Made by a program: the position numbers and the translations under genes. A DNA stretch of 64,000 nt. Source: Papaver somniferum. Lineage: Eukaryota; Streptophyta; Magnoliopsida; Ranunculales; Papaveraceae. Positions 11,437 to 22,106 of the stretch are shown one piece after another (the first letter of the stretch is position 1; every line of letters starts with the position of its first letter). The stretch is taken from the NCBI RefSeq assembly GCF_003573695.1, contig NC_039363.1, forward strand, positions 161,030,747 to 161,094,746. Reading direction: 5' to 3'. A model generated the notes under the pieces. The model did not search any database, had not been told where the DNA came from, and was given only the letters and a program-made list of their open reading frames with translations.

Positions 11437-12116
11437 TTTTACTTGTCCTCAAGTAAAACAAAACTAAGGCAATCCTAACTATACCACTGTCGCTGGTCTC
11501 TCGAATGCATTTAGCGTATGCACTAAGCCTTTTAAACCACTAAGTGTCCCTAGTGGACGAGTTGAAGTCTCGTGAAGGTTTACCAGAGGTGTGCCTACAA
11601 AACCTAAGGACAAAATATAAGCTCAGATTCCATCAAATGTGACATGTGCAAAACAGTTTAAGCTCACAGCAAAATGGAGATGTCAATCTAGCTATCGAAG
11701 GCACAATCCTAGCACTGATAACAAAAAAAGACATGTGATAAGAGTGTAAAGTGTATCTACACATGTGTAAAGAAAGATTTGAAGTTATGACTACTAATCA
11801 CCAAGAGATAGTTTCTCAGGCTAAGAACTGAGGTCAAAATCTAGCTAGCTGTCCGGACTTTACGAGAATTGTGAATGAGTTGGAGGTATTTCACAATTAC
11901 TCGCGTTGTACATCAATGGCATACACCCTCCTTGCTTATTACAATGAAACAACAAAAGATGACTCTTTACATGACTCTTATTTACATTTACTATTCTCTT
12001 TTTGGAACAAGAGATGATGGAATTGATAAATACTTGATTTTTTTGTATTTTTCTGATATTTTGTTCTCTTTTTTTTTTCTGAATATATACATCGTTTTTT
12101 TTTTTTTTTTTTTTTT

Positions 12117-12126
12117 NNNNNNNNNN
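12117..12126. other. Assembly gap of 10 Ns in a poly-T run
   Basis: The Ns fall between two T runs (about 12095-12137), so homopolymer length defeated the assembly here. The true length is unknown. It lies outside gag. Confidence 0.98.
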
Positions 12127-12287
12127 TTTTTTTTTTTGGAATTTTTCAATTTTTTTCAAAAAAGAAGAAGGAGTTTGTTTTCAATTATGGCAAATTATCA
12201 TGGTATCTACTCTATACCCCCAAACCTAAACTAAACATTGTCCTCAATGTTTCAAAATATGGAAAGAATTATAAAACAATATATGAA

Positions 12288-12575
12288 AAGGGACATGCTG
12301 AGTAGAGTAAAAGGAGAGAGAATACCCGATTTCGGCGAAAGCAGAATTAAAACTCAGTTATTCAAGGCAAAAATCCAACATATTTCAGCCGAGATCATAT
12401 TGGATTAGCAAAATATATACAAAAGGAACAAAAGGGTTTTGAAGAAATTTTAGCTACTGGATTATATACAAAAAATTCACCATACACTAACAATCTAAAG
12501 AGTTGAGGATCAACCCAAAAGAAAAAGTGTAGAGACATAGAAAGTTTCAAAACACTAAAATTGGACTTAAATGGG
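12288..12575. repeat. Internal duplication X, copy 1 (overlaps the gag 3' end)
   Basis: It matches 14628-14918 with few differences, starting from gaaagggacatgctgagtag. Copy 1 contains the last 60 or so codons of gag. Confidence 0.85.
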
Positions 12576-13948
12576 AGTGAGAGTGAAAAACCGAATGAAT
12601 TACCCTTAAACCAAAAATTTTCAACAGGTTCACTTTTAAGCACAAAATCTTTTAATTTTAGGGGTTCAGGATTCAAAAGGTCTAACTCATAATGGACTGT
12701 TTTCGGGATGGGCAAAGAAATGCATTCCAACTGTGGCTCTTTAAAAGTGTTATATTTTGAAGCAAAATAGTCCAAGAGGACTTGGGAGGCACACAGTTCC
12801 AATCCTAGATTAGGAATTTTCAGAAAAATCGGTTTGACAATATGGGTACAAACCAAATCTAGGTTGGGTGGAAGGCCATCAGATTGTGACTTAGGTAGAA
12901 GAATAGGCATATCATTATCAATCAAATCAAAATCTTCTAACTCATCTACACATGTCACATCATGCTCACAATCATCAATCAAATTGGCAAGATCACAATC
13001 AGAATTATCAACATCATCAACAGGTTTATTCTCATGCATCGGCAAATCAGGGGAAACATCACATGGAATACTAGAAGAAATATCATGCATTAAGGTCGGG
13101 GCAGAGAAGCCTAATGTATTTGAACCCAAAGGTTCCATAACATTTTCAGTATAGACATGTTCTTCTAACATAACATCATAATCATCATCATCATCATGAT
13201 AGGGATTTTGCAATCTAGGATAATTTTCAATCCTAAGGTCGGAGCTATTACAAGAATAAAACTCTAATTCATGGGGGTGACTCATATCATGTGGTGTTGT
13301 TCCTGTTTCCCTAACGGATTCCCATTGATGGGTTTTCTCTGCAATCTCGGCTAAAAAATTCCATGCATCATCCACAGATTTATCAATAAATTCACCATTA
13401 CACATAGATTCAACCATGGTTCGAGATTTAAAGTCTAGTCCCTCATAGAGGATGACGACAAGTCTCCACTTCTCAATTCCATGGTGCGTACATTCACTCA
13501 ACAAATCATTAAAACGTTCAAAATAGTGAAAAACAGTTTCCTCATCCAATTGGACAAAACAATTGATACTTTGACGAATAGCGATGGTCCTATGATGTGG
13601 AAAAAATCTTTGGAAAAATTGATTAGTGAGTTGTTCCCAAGTGGTGATTGATTGTGGTCTCAAACCGTAAAACCATGTTTTGGCCCTTTCCTTTAAAGAA
13701 AATGTAAACAAACGCAATTTCAGAGAGTCTTCGGACATATGATCAGGTTGCATAGTCCGACAAATTTGTTCAAACTCTCTTACATGAGTATAGGGGTTCT
13801 CAGAATCGAACCCTCGAAATATAGGAAGTATTTGTATCATGCTTGCATTTATTTTAAAAGGGTTATTGGTTTGAGGTAAGACAATACATGATAATGGAAT
13901 TTTTATTGTGGGATACATGTATTCATGGAGAGCACTAGGTTGGCCCAT
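12395..13948 (-). CDS. gag: Gag polyprotein of the inner Ty3/gypsy-type element
   Basis: An uninterrupted frame of 517 residues runs from the first ATG at 13948; the frame is open a few codons further upstream but without an ATG. Residues around 40-210 resemble the plant retrotransposon gag domain (Retrotrans_gag), with FSLKERAKTWFYGL, the FFQRFFPHHRT stretch, an IRQSI...FHYFERFNDLL segment and an AEIAEKTHQWE end. This is followed by an Asp/Glu-rich linker (about 235-350) and a C-terminal part with LPIPKTVHYELDLLNPEPLK. There is no CCHC zinc knuckle and no protease motif, which is odd for a stand-alone gag. Capsid assembly is the expected role. The intact frame and near-identical LTRs suggest recent function. 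The reading frame and domain class are seen in the sequence; mobilisation by other elements is inferred. Confidence 0.9.
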   Translation of the reverse strand: MGQPSALHEYMYPTIKIPLSCIVLPQTNNPFKINASMIQILPIFRGFDSENPYTHVREFEQICRTMQPDHMSEDSLKLRLFTFSLKERAKTWFYGLRPQSITTWEQLTNQFFQRFFPHHRTIAIRQSINCFVQLDEETVFHYFERFNDLLSECTHHGIEKWRLVVILYEGLDFKSRTMVESMCNGEFIDKSVDDAWNFLAEIAEKTHQWESVRETGTTPHDMSHPHELEFYSCNSSDLRIENYPRLQNPYHDDDDDYDVMLEEHVYTENVMEPLGSNTLGFSAPTLMHDISSSIPCDVSPDLPMHENKPVDDVDNSDCDLANLIDDCEHDVTCVDELEDFDLIDNDMPILLPKSQSDGLPPNLDLVCTHIVKPIFLKIPNLGLELCASQVLLDYFASKYNTFKEPQLECISLPIPKTVHYELDLLNPEPLKLKDFVLKSEPVENFWFKGNSFGFSLSLPFKSNFSVLKLSMSLHFFFWVDPQLFRLLVYGEFFVYNPVAKISSKPFCSFCIYFANPI

Positions 13949-14082
13949 ATTGTAAAGACACAAAGCCCACTATTTGGTTTTAATGGGTTTGGATTTTTGG
14001 GAAAAATATTTGGTTTTAATGGGTTTGGATTTTTGGGAAATTTTTGGTTTTTGAAATAAGGAGCAATTTTTTTTTTTTAACA

Positions 14083-14621
14083 AAAAATAAAATTTGGTTT
14101 TTGAATGGGAGCAAGCCCACTGTTGGTTTTGTGTTTGCTTTGGCTCAGCTGGTTTGAAAACGTTTGGTGAAACTGAGTCCAAAATCTCGGCCTAGAATTT
14201 GGGTACTCGGCCCACTAACGAGTTAACATAGCGTGATCGGTTACAAGCTCAGCTGGGTTTAAAAACCCAGAATACAAAATACCAGTCCAAATTAAACAAG
14301 CTCACAAAAATTAAATACAAGCCCACAAATTAAACAAACAAGCCCACAAAAATTAATTACAAACCCAACAGAAAAAAATAAAAAGCCCAAAAATTGGCTT
14401 TAATATTACAAGCCCACAATTAAGAATTGGAAGCCCACAATTCGGGTTCTCTTAAATGGGTTACCTTTTAAGCACAGCCCAGCTGCTCTGATATTGTTGC
14501 AAAAACCCAGTTGGGCTTTGGTTCTTTTCCTTGGTGGCGTCCCAGCAGAGGAAAACAGGTTCAGAACAGCAGGCCCAACAGCAAATGAAGTGAAGCAGAT
14601 GCAGATGCAAATGCTATGCAA
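14083..14621. repeat. Internal duplication Y, copy 1 (leader region)
   Basis: It matches 14957-15514, both running from aatttggtttttgaatggga to gcagatgcaaatgctatgca. This is untranslated leader upstream of gag in element orientation, rich in agcccaca and aagcccac words. Confidence 0.8.
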
Positions 14622-14627
14622 CATATG

Positions 14628-14918
14628 GAAAGGGACATGCTGAGTAGAGTAAAAGGAGAGAGAATACCCGATTTCGGCGAAAGCAGAATTAAAACTCCGT
14701 TATTCAAGGCAAAAATCCAACATATTTCAGCCGAGATCATATTGGATTAGCAAAATATATACAAAAGGAACAAAAGGGTTTTTAAGAAATTTTATCTACT
14801 GGATTATATACAAAAAAATCACCATACACCAAAAGTCTAAAGAGTTGAGGATCAACCCAAAAGAAAAAGTGTAGAGACATGGAAAGTTTCAAAACACTAA
14901 AATTGGACTTAAATGGGA
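14628..14918. repeat. Internal duplication X, copy 2 (gag 3'-end remnant)
   Basis: This is a second copy of 12288-12575, carrying the end of gag without its body. A poly-T/A-rich junction of about 40 bp (14919-14956) then joins it directly to Y copy 2. Confidence 0.85.
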
Positions 14919-14956
14919 GAAAAATAAAACTTTTTTTTTTTTTTTTTTTTAAAAAG

Positions 14957-15514
14957 AAAATAAAATTTGGTTTTTGAATGGGAGCAAGCCCACTGTTTGT
15001 CCTCTAATGGAATGGAAGGAAGGCTGCGGCCCACGAAACACTAAGTTTTAATTTTGAAAGTTTAATTTGGCCCAGTTGGTTAAGGCCCGACGTTTGTTTT
15101 AAAACTTTGGTTTCGAGGTCCACTCTTGAGTGGAAGCAAGCCCACAATCGGTTACAAGCTCAGCTGGGTTTAAACCCAGAGTCCAAAATACAAGTCCAAT
15201 GAAAGAATTTAAACAAGCCCACAAATTAAACAAACAAGCCCACAAAAATTAATTACAAACCCAACAGAAAATAAAAAGCCCAAAAATTGGCTTTAATATT
15301 ACAAGCCCACAATTAAAAATTGGAAGCCCACAATTCGGGTTCTCTTAAATGGGTTACCTTTTAAGCACAGCCCAGCTGCTCTGATATTGTTGCAAAAACC
15401 CAGTTGGGCTTTGGTTCTTTACCTTGGTGGCGTCCCAGCAGAGGAAAAACAAGTTCAGAACAGCAGGTCCAACAGCAAATGAAGTGAAGCAGATGCAGAT
15501 GCAAATGCTATGCA
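14957..15514. repeat. Internal duplication Y, copy 2 (leader region)
   Basis: This copy lies next to the primer site. With X copy 2 it forms an X-Y unit from which the gag body has been deleted. Confidence 0.8.
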
Positions 15515-15563
15515 GTGAAATGCAAAAATAGCTAATAAAACAACAAGAAAAACACAGCACCAA

Positions 15564-15581
15564 TCCCCGGCAGCGGCGCCA
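15564..15581 (-). other. Primer-binding site, tRNA-Asp type
   Basis: The minus strand reads TGGCGCCGCTGCCGGGGA, matching the tRNA-Asp type plant primer site TGGCGCCGTTGCCGGGGA with one difference. It lies six bases inside the 5' LTR end. Confidence 0.85.
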
Positions 15582-15587
15582 AAAACT

Positions 15588-18194
15588 TGGTAGGCTTCTA
15601 AAAGGTCCTAAAAATTATCCCCGGCCAAAAACTTGGTGGGCCCGGAGATATGTATGAAAATTAAGCGCAATGAAACGCGGGCCTACAGTAATACCGCAAG
15701 TGCACGGTCGTCAGTTGTAGCTTGTGCAAGTACGGGTCGATCCACAGAGATCGGGTGTGTTTGGTGTGTTTCTAGCTATTTGGGCTCTAAATTGCTATTG
15801 TTGGGCTTTGATTCTCCTTTGAGTAAATTGGGTCTAATGGGTTTGTTTTTAACAATGAAATGAACTGAGCTTGGGCTCAGTTGGTCTTTGAAATGTACTA
15901 GGCTTTGGGCCTTTGATTGAGTTCAGGCTTTTGGTCTCTGAATTAGGCTTTTGATTAAGCCCACAGTTGACTGAATTGGGCTTTGGTTTGAGCTGGGCCT
16001 GTGGTCTTTCAACAATTTACAATGGGCTTTTGGTCTTAGAAACTGGGCTTGGTTTAGCTAGGCCTTTGGGCTTCACTGAATTGAACTTGGGCTCAGTGTT
16101 GAAGTGAGCTTTGGGCTCAGTTGCAGCAGCAGCAGCAGTGGAAGGGAGGCAATGCAGCAATGCAGAGGAAAGCAGCAACAGCAGGGTTGCAGGGCAGATG
16201 GGTTGCAGCAGCAGCTGCACAAGCAGTGCACAGCAGCACAAGGCCAAGAAAACAGCAGCAACAGCAGCACAACAGCTGCACAAGCAATGGAAGGGAGGCA
16301 ACAACAGGGCAAAAGCAACAGCAGCAGGGCTTCTGGCTTAGTAGCAAAAGAGGAGTGTAAACAGTGGCTCTAGGCCAAATTGGAAGCAAACCAGAGAACA
16401 AAAGAATGGCAAAAACAGCAAAGATTAAACAGACTAAAAACTAAACAGCAAAAGAAAGATGACAATGAAGAAAACAGTGTGAACAAGATAAATGAACCAA
16501 GGCCTAAGGCCAAGGGCAGGGGTGTGGAGAAGAAGTAACAAAGCAAAGCTAAGGCATTCATAAAGAATGGGAAGAGAATTAGCTTGCTATGAGCACTAAT
16601 TTCTCCCAATGCTCAATCAAATCAGTGCAACCTAAGCATACAAAAATGGAATGGCAAGATAATCAGCTTGCTATGAGCACTGATTTCTTCCATTACTCAA
16701 TCAATTCAGTGCTTCAAAGGTTTCTAGCCTAGCATTCTATCACTTCACATGTATCACAAAACAGGTATATTAACATTACATGGAACTAAACATGCATTAA
16801 CATTAAACATGACACATGTAAACAACATCTAACAGTAACAACACACATTAACAGAACACATGATTAAACAGGAGCAACAATTTTAACAGGAGCACATTTA
16901 ACAGGAGACAAACAGGATATGAAAACAGGAAATTAAAACATGAAATTAAAACAAGCACATTAACAGGAACTTAAAATTAAAACACAAATTGCAATAAAAA
17001 GTGACAGAATTTAACAGAACTTGAAATTAAAATTGAAACCCTAAATTGAAATCTAATTGAAATTTAAGAACTGAAATTAAACCTAAACTAACCCAATTTT
17101 GGGGGAATCTCGGCTAGCCCAAGAACACCTCAACAGTAATACCCAGCCCTCAATTTATACAAAAAAGGAATGACGAACCCTAATTCCCAAAACCGAGAAA
17201 ACTAGGGTTAGGGTTTACCTAAAATTCTTCACCCACGTCGACGACCCATGCTCTCTTCTTGTTCCTCCTGCTCTTCCCATGCTTCTATTGCTTCTTCTTC
17301 CATCTCTGTAATGCCTATAACTCTATTTCCCTAATTTCAAAACCCTAAATTTGAGAGGGTTTGTGAAACTAGCGAAATAGGCTAATAGGATGGATGGGTT
17401 TCTGGTTATAGGTAGAGTAGAGTGATTTGGTGGCGTAGATGGTGGAGTGATTTGGGGAGAAGATGGTGGTGATGGAGACGGACATGGTGGTGGTACGGGT
17501 TCTGAAGGAAGAAGAGATGGAGAAGAAAGAAGAAAGGTGCGTTTGGCTGGGTATAGGGTGTTCGATACTTGGGTGTTAGGCGGGTTCAGCGAGGTTTGAT
17601 GATCTGCGACAAGGAGCTATGGATGGGAAGATGGTAGGTGGATCCAACGGCGATACGGAGGTAAGCGTGGATCGACCGTCGGATGAAGTGATACAACGAA
17701 ACGAACGGTGCTAGATTAGGTTAGGTGCTGTAGTGTAAGGCGGAGATATCAAACTTTGATGAACAGCAAGGGAAAAACCGTTGGATTCAACTACCATCTA
17801 ATCTGAAGGCTTGGAATTTCAGCGCTGTGGTGCTTGGCAGAGACTTCAGATTTTGATGCTCTATGAAGGAGCGACCATCGGATGCTTCTGAGAACTGATC
17901 TGATGGCTGAGAACGGAGGCGTTTTTGTGTGTAGAAAATGAGGTTGTGCGCACCATTCTTCGCGGCTTCCTTGCGTGATTTCTCCCGGCTTTTCACTACT
18001 TTTCTGCTCTTTTTGCTCCGCAAGTCATCCAGACTTTATTTATTACCTAAAAATGCAAAATTAATTAATAAAAATATTTATTCTTGAAAACAATGAAAAT
18101 ACAGAATATGGGATAAAATGTAGAATTAATGCACAAAAGATGAGTTAAATGCCAACAAAAAGGGATAAATATATACAATATTTGGCACTCATCA
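15588..18194 (-). mobile_element. Right LTR (5' LTR in element orientation), 2607 bp
   Basis: It is offset 6775 bp from the left LTR and almost identical. Differences seen by eye include ctcagttg/atcagttg, cagcagcagc/cagcaacagc, caaagcaaag/caaatcaaag, cagccctc/catccctc and one extra g near 17771. Confidence 0.95.
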
Positions 18195-18317
18195 CATGAC
18201 ACATGTATAAAAAAAGTACCCTGGTAATTCTTACGTAGGCATGTTGATTGATTCAATAAATGCGCTCGTAGTGACGTCATGTCAGATGTAAGGTTTTACA
18301 ATTTTAACCCTAAGCTC
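18195..18317. repeat. Right remainder of the outer repeat segment copy 2, with TSD
   Basis: It starts with the TSD catga and then follows 1929-2048 closely. It contains a perfect TGACGTCA palindrome (18272-18279) that is mutated to TGACATCA in copy 1. Confidence 0.85.
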
Positions 18318-19205
18318 AACAATTATGTAACGCGATTGTTGTTGTTTTTAATTAAATGTTGCTCTAATTAAAACTTCATGAAATGTAAAACCTATTTGGA
18401 TTTAAACATTAATTTTGAGATAGTTTTCATTAATAAAAGTAAAACACTTAAATTTAGAAATATTAAAATTAAATTACATCCATAAACTACCGATTTTCTT
18501 GACCATTAAGATGCAATTGGTCAGGTTTTATGGATGAAGGGTGTTTTTCAACATAGCACAGATGTCACAAGTTTGAGACTCAGTTGGTGGTTGAGTCTCT
18601 CCAGAATTGCCAAAACATTGAAAAGCAACCTGATGGGGATCATTCGTCCGGAGGGGAAGACGATAGTAACCTTGAAATAGTTGAAATGCTGATGTAGTTG
18701 AGGCAATTAGGGTATAAAGTAGATTGCATAGCTGCTTTAACGTTCAAGCCACCACAAGAGTCATAGTGTCAGTTGGAAATTGGTTAAAAAAACACCTCCA
18801 AGAGTTGTCTCCATGTTAATAACTTCATCACCTACACGTAATTGTGTATCTACATCGTGCAGTAAACGAATTTTCAAACTTATTTGACTTAAACGACTTC
18901 TCAAACTTTGATGACTTCCACCACCATCACTTGAACCTCCTGCACTACCAATACTTGAACTTACACCACCATGACTTGGACCTCCATGACTGGAATATGC
19001 CGGAATAGTGATGACAAACATCAAGTTTTCTGTCATTATTGGAATATCTTCTGAGTGGAATTTCTGAAATTCTACTAAAAGGTTATAATATATAGTTCAG
19101 CTTCCTATGATATTGCTCCGGTGTAGCTTATATACCCCAATATGGATAAGTTCATTCGAACTCCATTAATAATTGGAACTGTAATAATATTTCCTTCCGG
19201 ATACA
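18318..19205. other. AT-rich DNA with one unrecognised minus-strand frame
   Basis: A 91-codon minus-strand ATG frame lies at 19036-18761. It is Gly/Ser-rich for its first 45 residues (SHGGPSHGGVSSSIGSAGG), then hydrophobic/charged. The same frame continues upstream of the ATG as plausible peptide through a TGA. Further toward 18530, another minus-strand frame encodes a short Cys-containing stretch (CDICAML). This could be a decayed gene or element fragment. I do not recognise it. Confidence 0.3.
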
Positions 19206-19210
19206 GTATG
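19206..19210. repeat. Target-site duplication gtatg, left copy
   Basis: It is identical to 28618-28622 on the other side of the copia-type element. Confidence 0.9.
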
Positions 19211-22037
19211 AGTTAGAGCATTGCTCGGTTGAACCCACCAAGCGTTGGTATGTAAAGTTTGGTTGTCATATTTTAGTGAATCAAAACTCATGTTAAGAGT
19301 CGCTTGATTATGTACTAGAGTCAACTTCGTGTGGGTTAGCTTGAAAGTATTAGGATATGAGACATTACAAGTATTGCGAAGTCTTGAAGATGTGAAGAAG
19401 CAAGGAGCTACAACGACAACAATCATCCTTCCACTTGAGGTTAGTGATATTTGACTTGAACTGTTTCATTCCCTAACTTATCTTTCAAGTAGTGCATATT
19501 GAAAACATAATTGCGAAGCATATTTGAACTCTAGATAGACATAGTATTAAGGAATACAATACGAGGTTTATTGCTAAACCATTAAATTTTGTAGATAAGA
19601 CATCGCCATAATCATTTGAATGCTATTGTGATTATGTATGGATATGAGGTGAGGATTTCATCCTAGGGAACAATGTTTACATGTGTTCTAAGGAAGTAAG
19701 TTCATAAACTTGTTTGTGGACCGAAAAGGAAATTTCCAGGTGTTATTGGTTTTGTTATTCATTACATATCTTATGAACAACCAATATGTGTGATAGAGTA
19801 TAACCGCTCACAACTTGTTGTGTTCTTGGTAGAACTATTCACAAAGGCCTGACTTAGGTATTGGTATAACTTTTATTAGTAAAACCGATCTTAAGTAATC
19901 ACCTGTGGTATGATCGGATTTTGTATGTCTAACCAATTAAAAGGAAAGGGGAACCGATCCTTGTAAGGGGTGCAGTACATCAAAGGGAACCGATACTTGT
20001 ATGGGGTGCAGCAAGGTTTATAGTAGAAATGGAAACCGATCCTATGGACATGTGCAACACGTTTTTAGGCAAATGGAAATCTATCATATGGACACGTGCA
20101 ACACATATAAGTTAGATACCATATATATGTGGGGAACCGATCCTAGTACCTAGTCAACCGAATTTTTGGAAAGCTAATGTGACTATGCACAATACTCACA
20201 TGGAGGTAGAACCGAAACTTGTTTTGGTAGAACCGTAAACCCGTGATTGCGATTGAATGTTGGTTTGATCAATCACATAGTTCTTGAAAGTAAGATGAAC
20301 CAATTCTAAACTTGTTTGGAAGTGTGGCAAATCGGTTTCAAGGTTATAAGTGTGAAAGAGAACTTACAAAGTAAAGATGTCGACAAACTTTGAACACGTG
20401 TTGTGAATGTTTATTTCTTTAATTGTTCAAAGATATTCCTTAACGTCTAAGGGAGGAGAATCCCAGGATCGAAACATAAGTAAGTTAAGAATCTTTTAAT
20501 TAAGGTTATTAATTTCATTTTGTAGGAAAATTACATAATTAGTAATTTGCATTTACTAATTAGATTTTCCGAGAGATTTCGATCATTATTTTTGGACAGA
20601 GCATTTCTAGGAATTATGAAAAGCAAATCTGTGCTCTAATGAATATCTTGAGAATATTTTTGGTTTTGGAAATTCCTTGGTGTCCAAACTTCCTTGTCTA
20701 TAAATACTCGAAGTTTGCCTTTCTAGCAAACTAATCCTTCGTAACAACGGATTTACTCTTTTGTTGTTGTTACTAGTGTAGCCGCCTATTCGGAAAGGAG
20801 AGTAACCTAATTAGGCGAAATCTCTTACGGACGCTCAGTTTAAAGTCTTCTTTGGGATTGAGAAGCTCTAGCGTGTACCGTTGGTGGGAAACTAGATAAT
20901 TGTGGTTTATCTTTTGTTTTCGATTGATTTGATTGACTAACGGCGGTTGAAGTCTGATTACCTAGTTTTTTTATTCTTGAGAATCTTCTCTTCTGATATA
21001 AGATTCACTCAAACTAGTTCAGAGTTTCGACAGGGATCTTTAGACTGTTTGTTAGTTCTAAAGACAATCTTGTGATAATCCATTGTTAACAGACTCCATT
21101 TTGGGCGTGATTGATCACAAGAGATTCAAGTGATCGTGTGTGGGTTTTTATTGAAGATTTAAGAAGATTTGAAGACAAAAAATATATTGAAGATCTGATT
21201 TGGGGTTTTATAATATTTGGTGTGCACAATACTTGTTTAGGTAAAAGAGGATCCAATTAATAATCGGTTTATCCTTGTGGTAGATTGGATTGATTAATTA
21301 AGTAGATTGGCATCAACACGATTCTTCGGATTAAAGGTGTTGTTGGCGTAATCTTAAACGATTACCTTTGGGTGATTGAATATAAGATAGATCAAAGGAC
21401 CTGACGAAGGAGTTTATGTTGAGATAAACGGAAGAGCCTTTGTCCGACTCATATCACTTGGTTGAATAGAGTTGATATCAAACAGATTTGTTGTTCCTTT
21501 ACTGTTTGGAATACGAATCAAAGGAATTGTTCCAAGTACGTGACTTATTTATAAGTTGGAGGCGTGGGAATACAAAAGGAACTAGGTGAACTATAGGGCT
21601 AGTTGCTTGGTCTCAACTATACGAAGTTAGTGTAATTTTGTTTAGCGGCTTAATTCTGAGAGTATTCGGTTCTGGACTAGGTCCCGGGGTTTTTCTGCAT
21701 TTGCGATTTCCTCGTTAACAAAATCTTGCTGTGTCATTTACTTTTATATTCCGTATTATAATTCTTTTATTATAATTAAAGTAAATTACACAAACGTTAA
21801 TTCATATTTACTTGATAAGAAATCCTATTGTGTTTGGTTAAGTCCGAACCTTTGTATCAAGTAAACATACTTTATTGTTATAATGTCTCGATCTCGTATC
21901 CATATATGATCACACGAAGTGTGAACCGATTACTTGTATTTTCTCGACTCAGTCCATAGACAATCACTTTCGGAGAAATGACTTATAGGTAGGAAAAGTT
22001 TTAGCTTGAGGTATATTTGGGTACCCTCGCCTTTTCA
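19211..22037 (+). mobile_element. 5' LTR of the copia-type element, 2827 bp
   Basis: It ends gtaccctcgccttttca just before the primer site. It contains a local array of aaccgatcct-centred repeats (about 19950-20150) and a TATA box at 20698. It is longer than its partner through indels, including about 30 bp near 19745 absent from the right copy. Confidence 0.92.
20698..20706 (+). promoter_or_regulatory. TATA box in the copia 5' LTR
   Basis: CTATAAATA follows ccttgt. The same box occurs at 27356-27364 in the 3' LTR. Confidence 0.55.
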
Positions 22038-22039
22038 AT

Positions 22040-22051
22040 TGGTATCAGAGC
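22040..22051 (+). other. Primer-binding site, initiator-Met tRNA
   Basis: TGGTATCAGAGC begins two bases after the 5' LTR and is the classic plant copia primer site. Confidence 0.92.
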
Positions 22052-22106
22052 AGGCAAACACGAAAAGATCTAACAATCTGTGTTTGGTGCGATCCAACCT
22101 ATAAGA

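Larger units (their letters stand above)
8813..18194 (-). mobile_element. Young gag-only Ty3/gypsy-type LTR retrotransposon (TR-GAG-like)
   Basis: The element has LTRs of 2606 and 2607 bp, a 4.17-kb interior, a tRNA-Asp-type primer site, a polypurine tract, a perfect catga target-site duplication and a full-length gag on the minus strand. By eye the LTRs differ at about four substitutions and one single-base indel over 2.6 kb, so the insertion is recent. Protease, reverse transcriptase, RNase H and integrase are absent, so it must be mobilised in trans. The layout matches published terminal-repeat elements with only a gag domain (TR-GAG). The interior is rearranged by a partial tandem duplication and interrupted by a 10-N gap. 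Confidence 0.9.

Noticed and set aside
13021..13154. Plus-strand frame opposite gag (12834-13154)
   Set aside because: It is a shadow of the real minus-strand gag.
18761..19036. Possible viral movement-protein-like remnant
   Set aside because: A faint impression from the hydrophobic C-terminal half only. No diagnostic motif, and upstream stops. Left as unrecognised.
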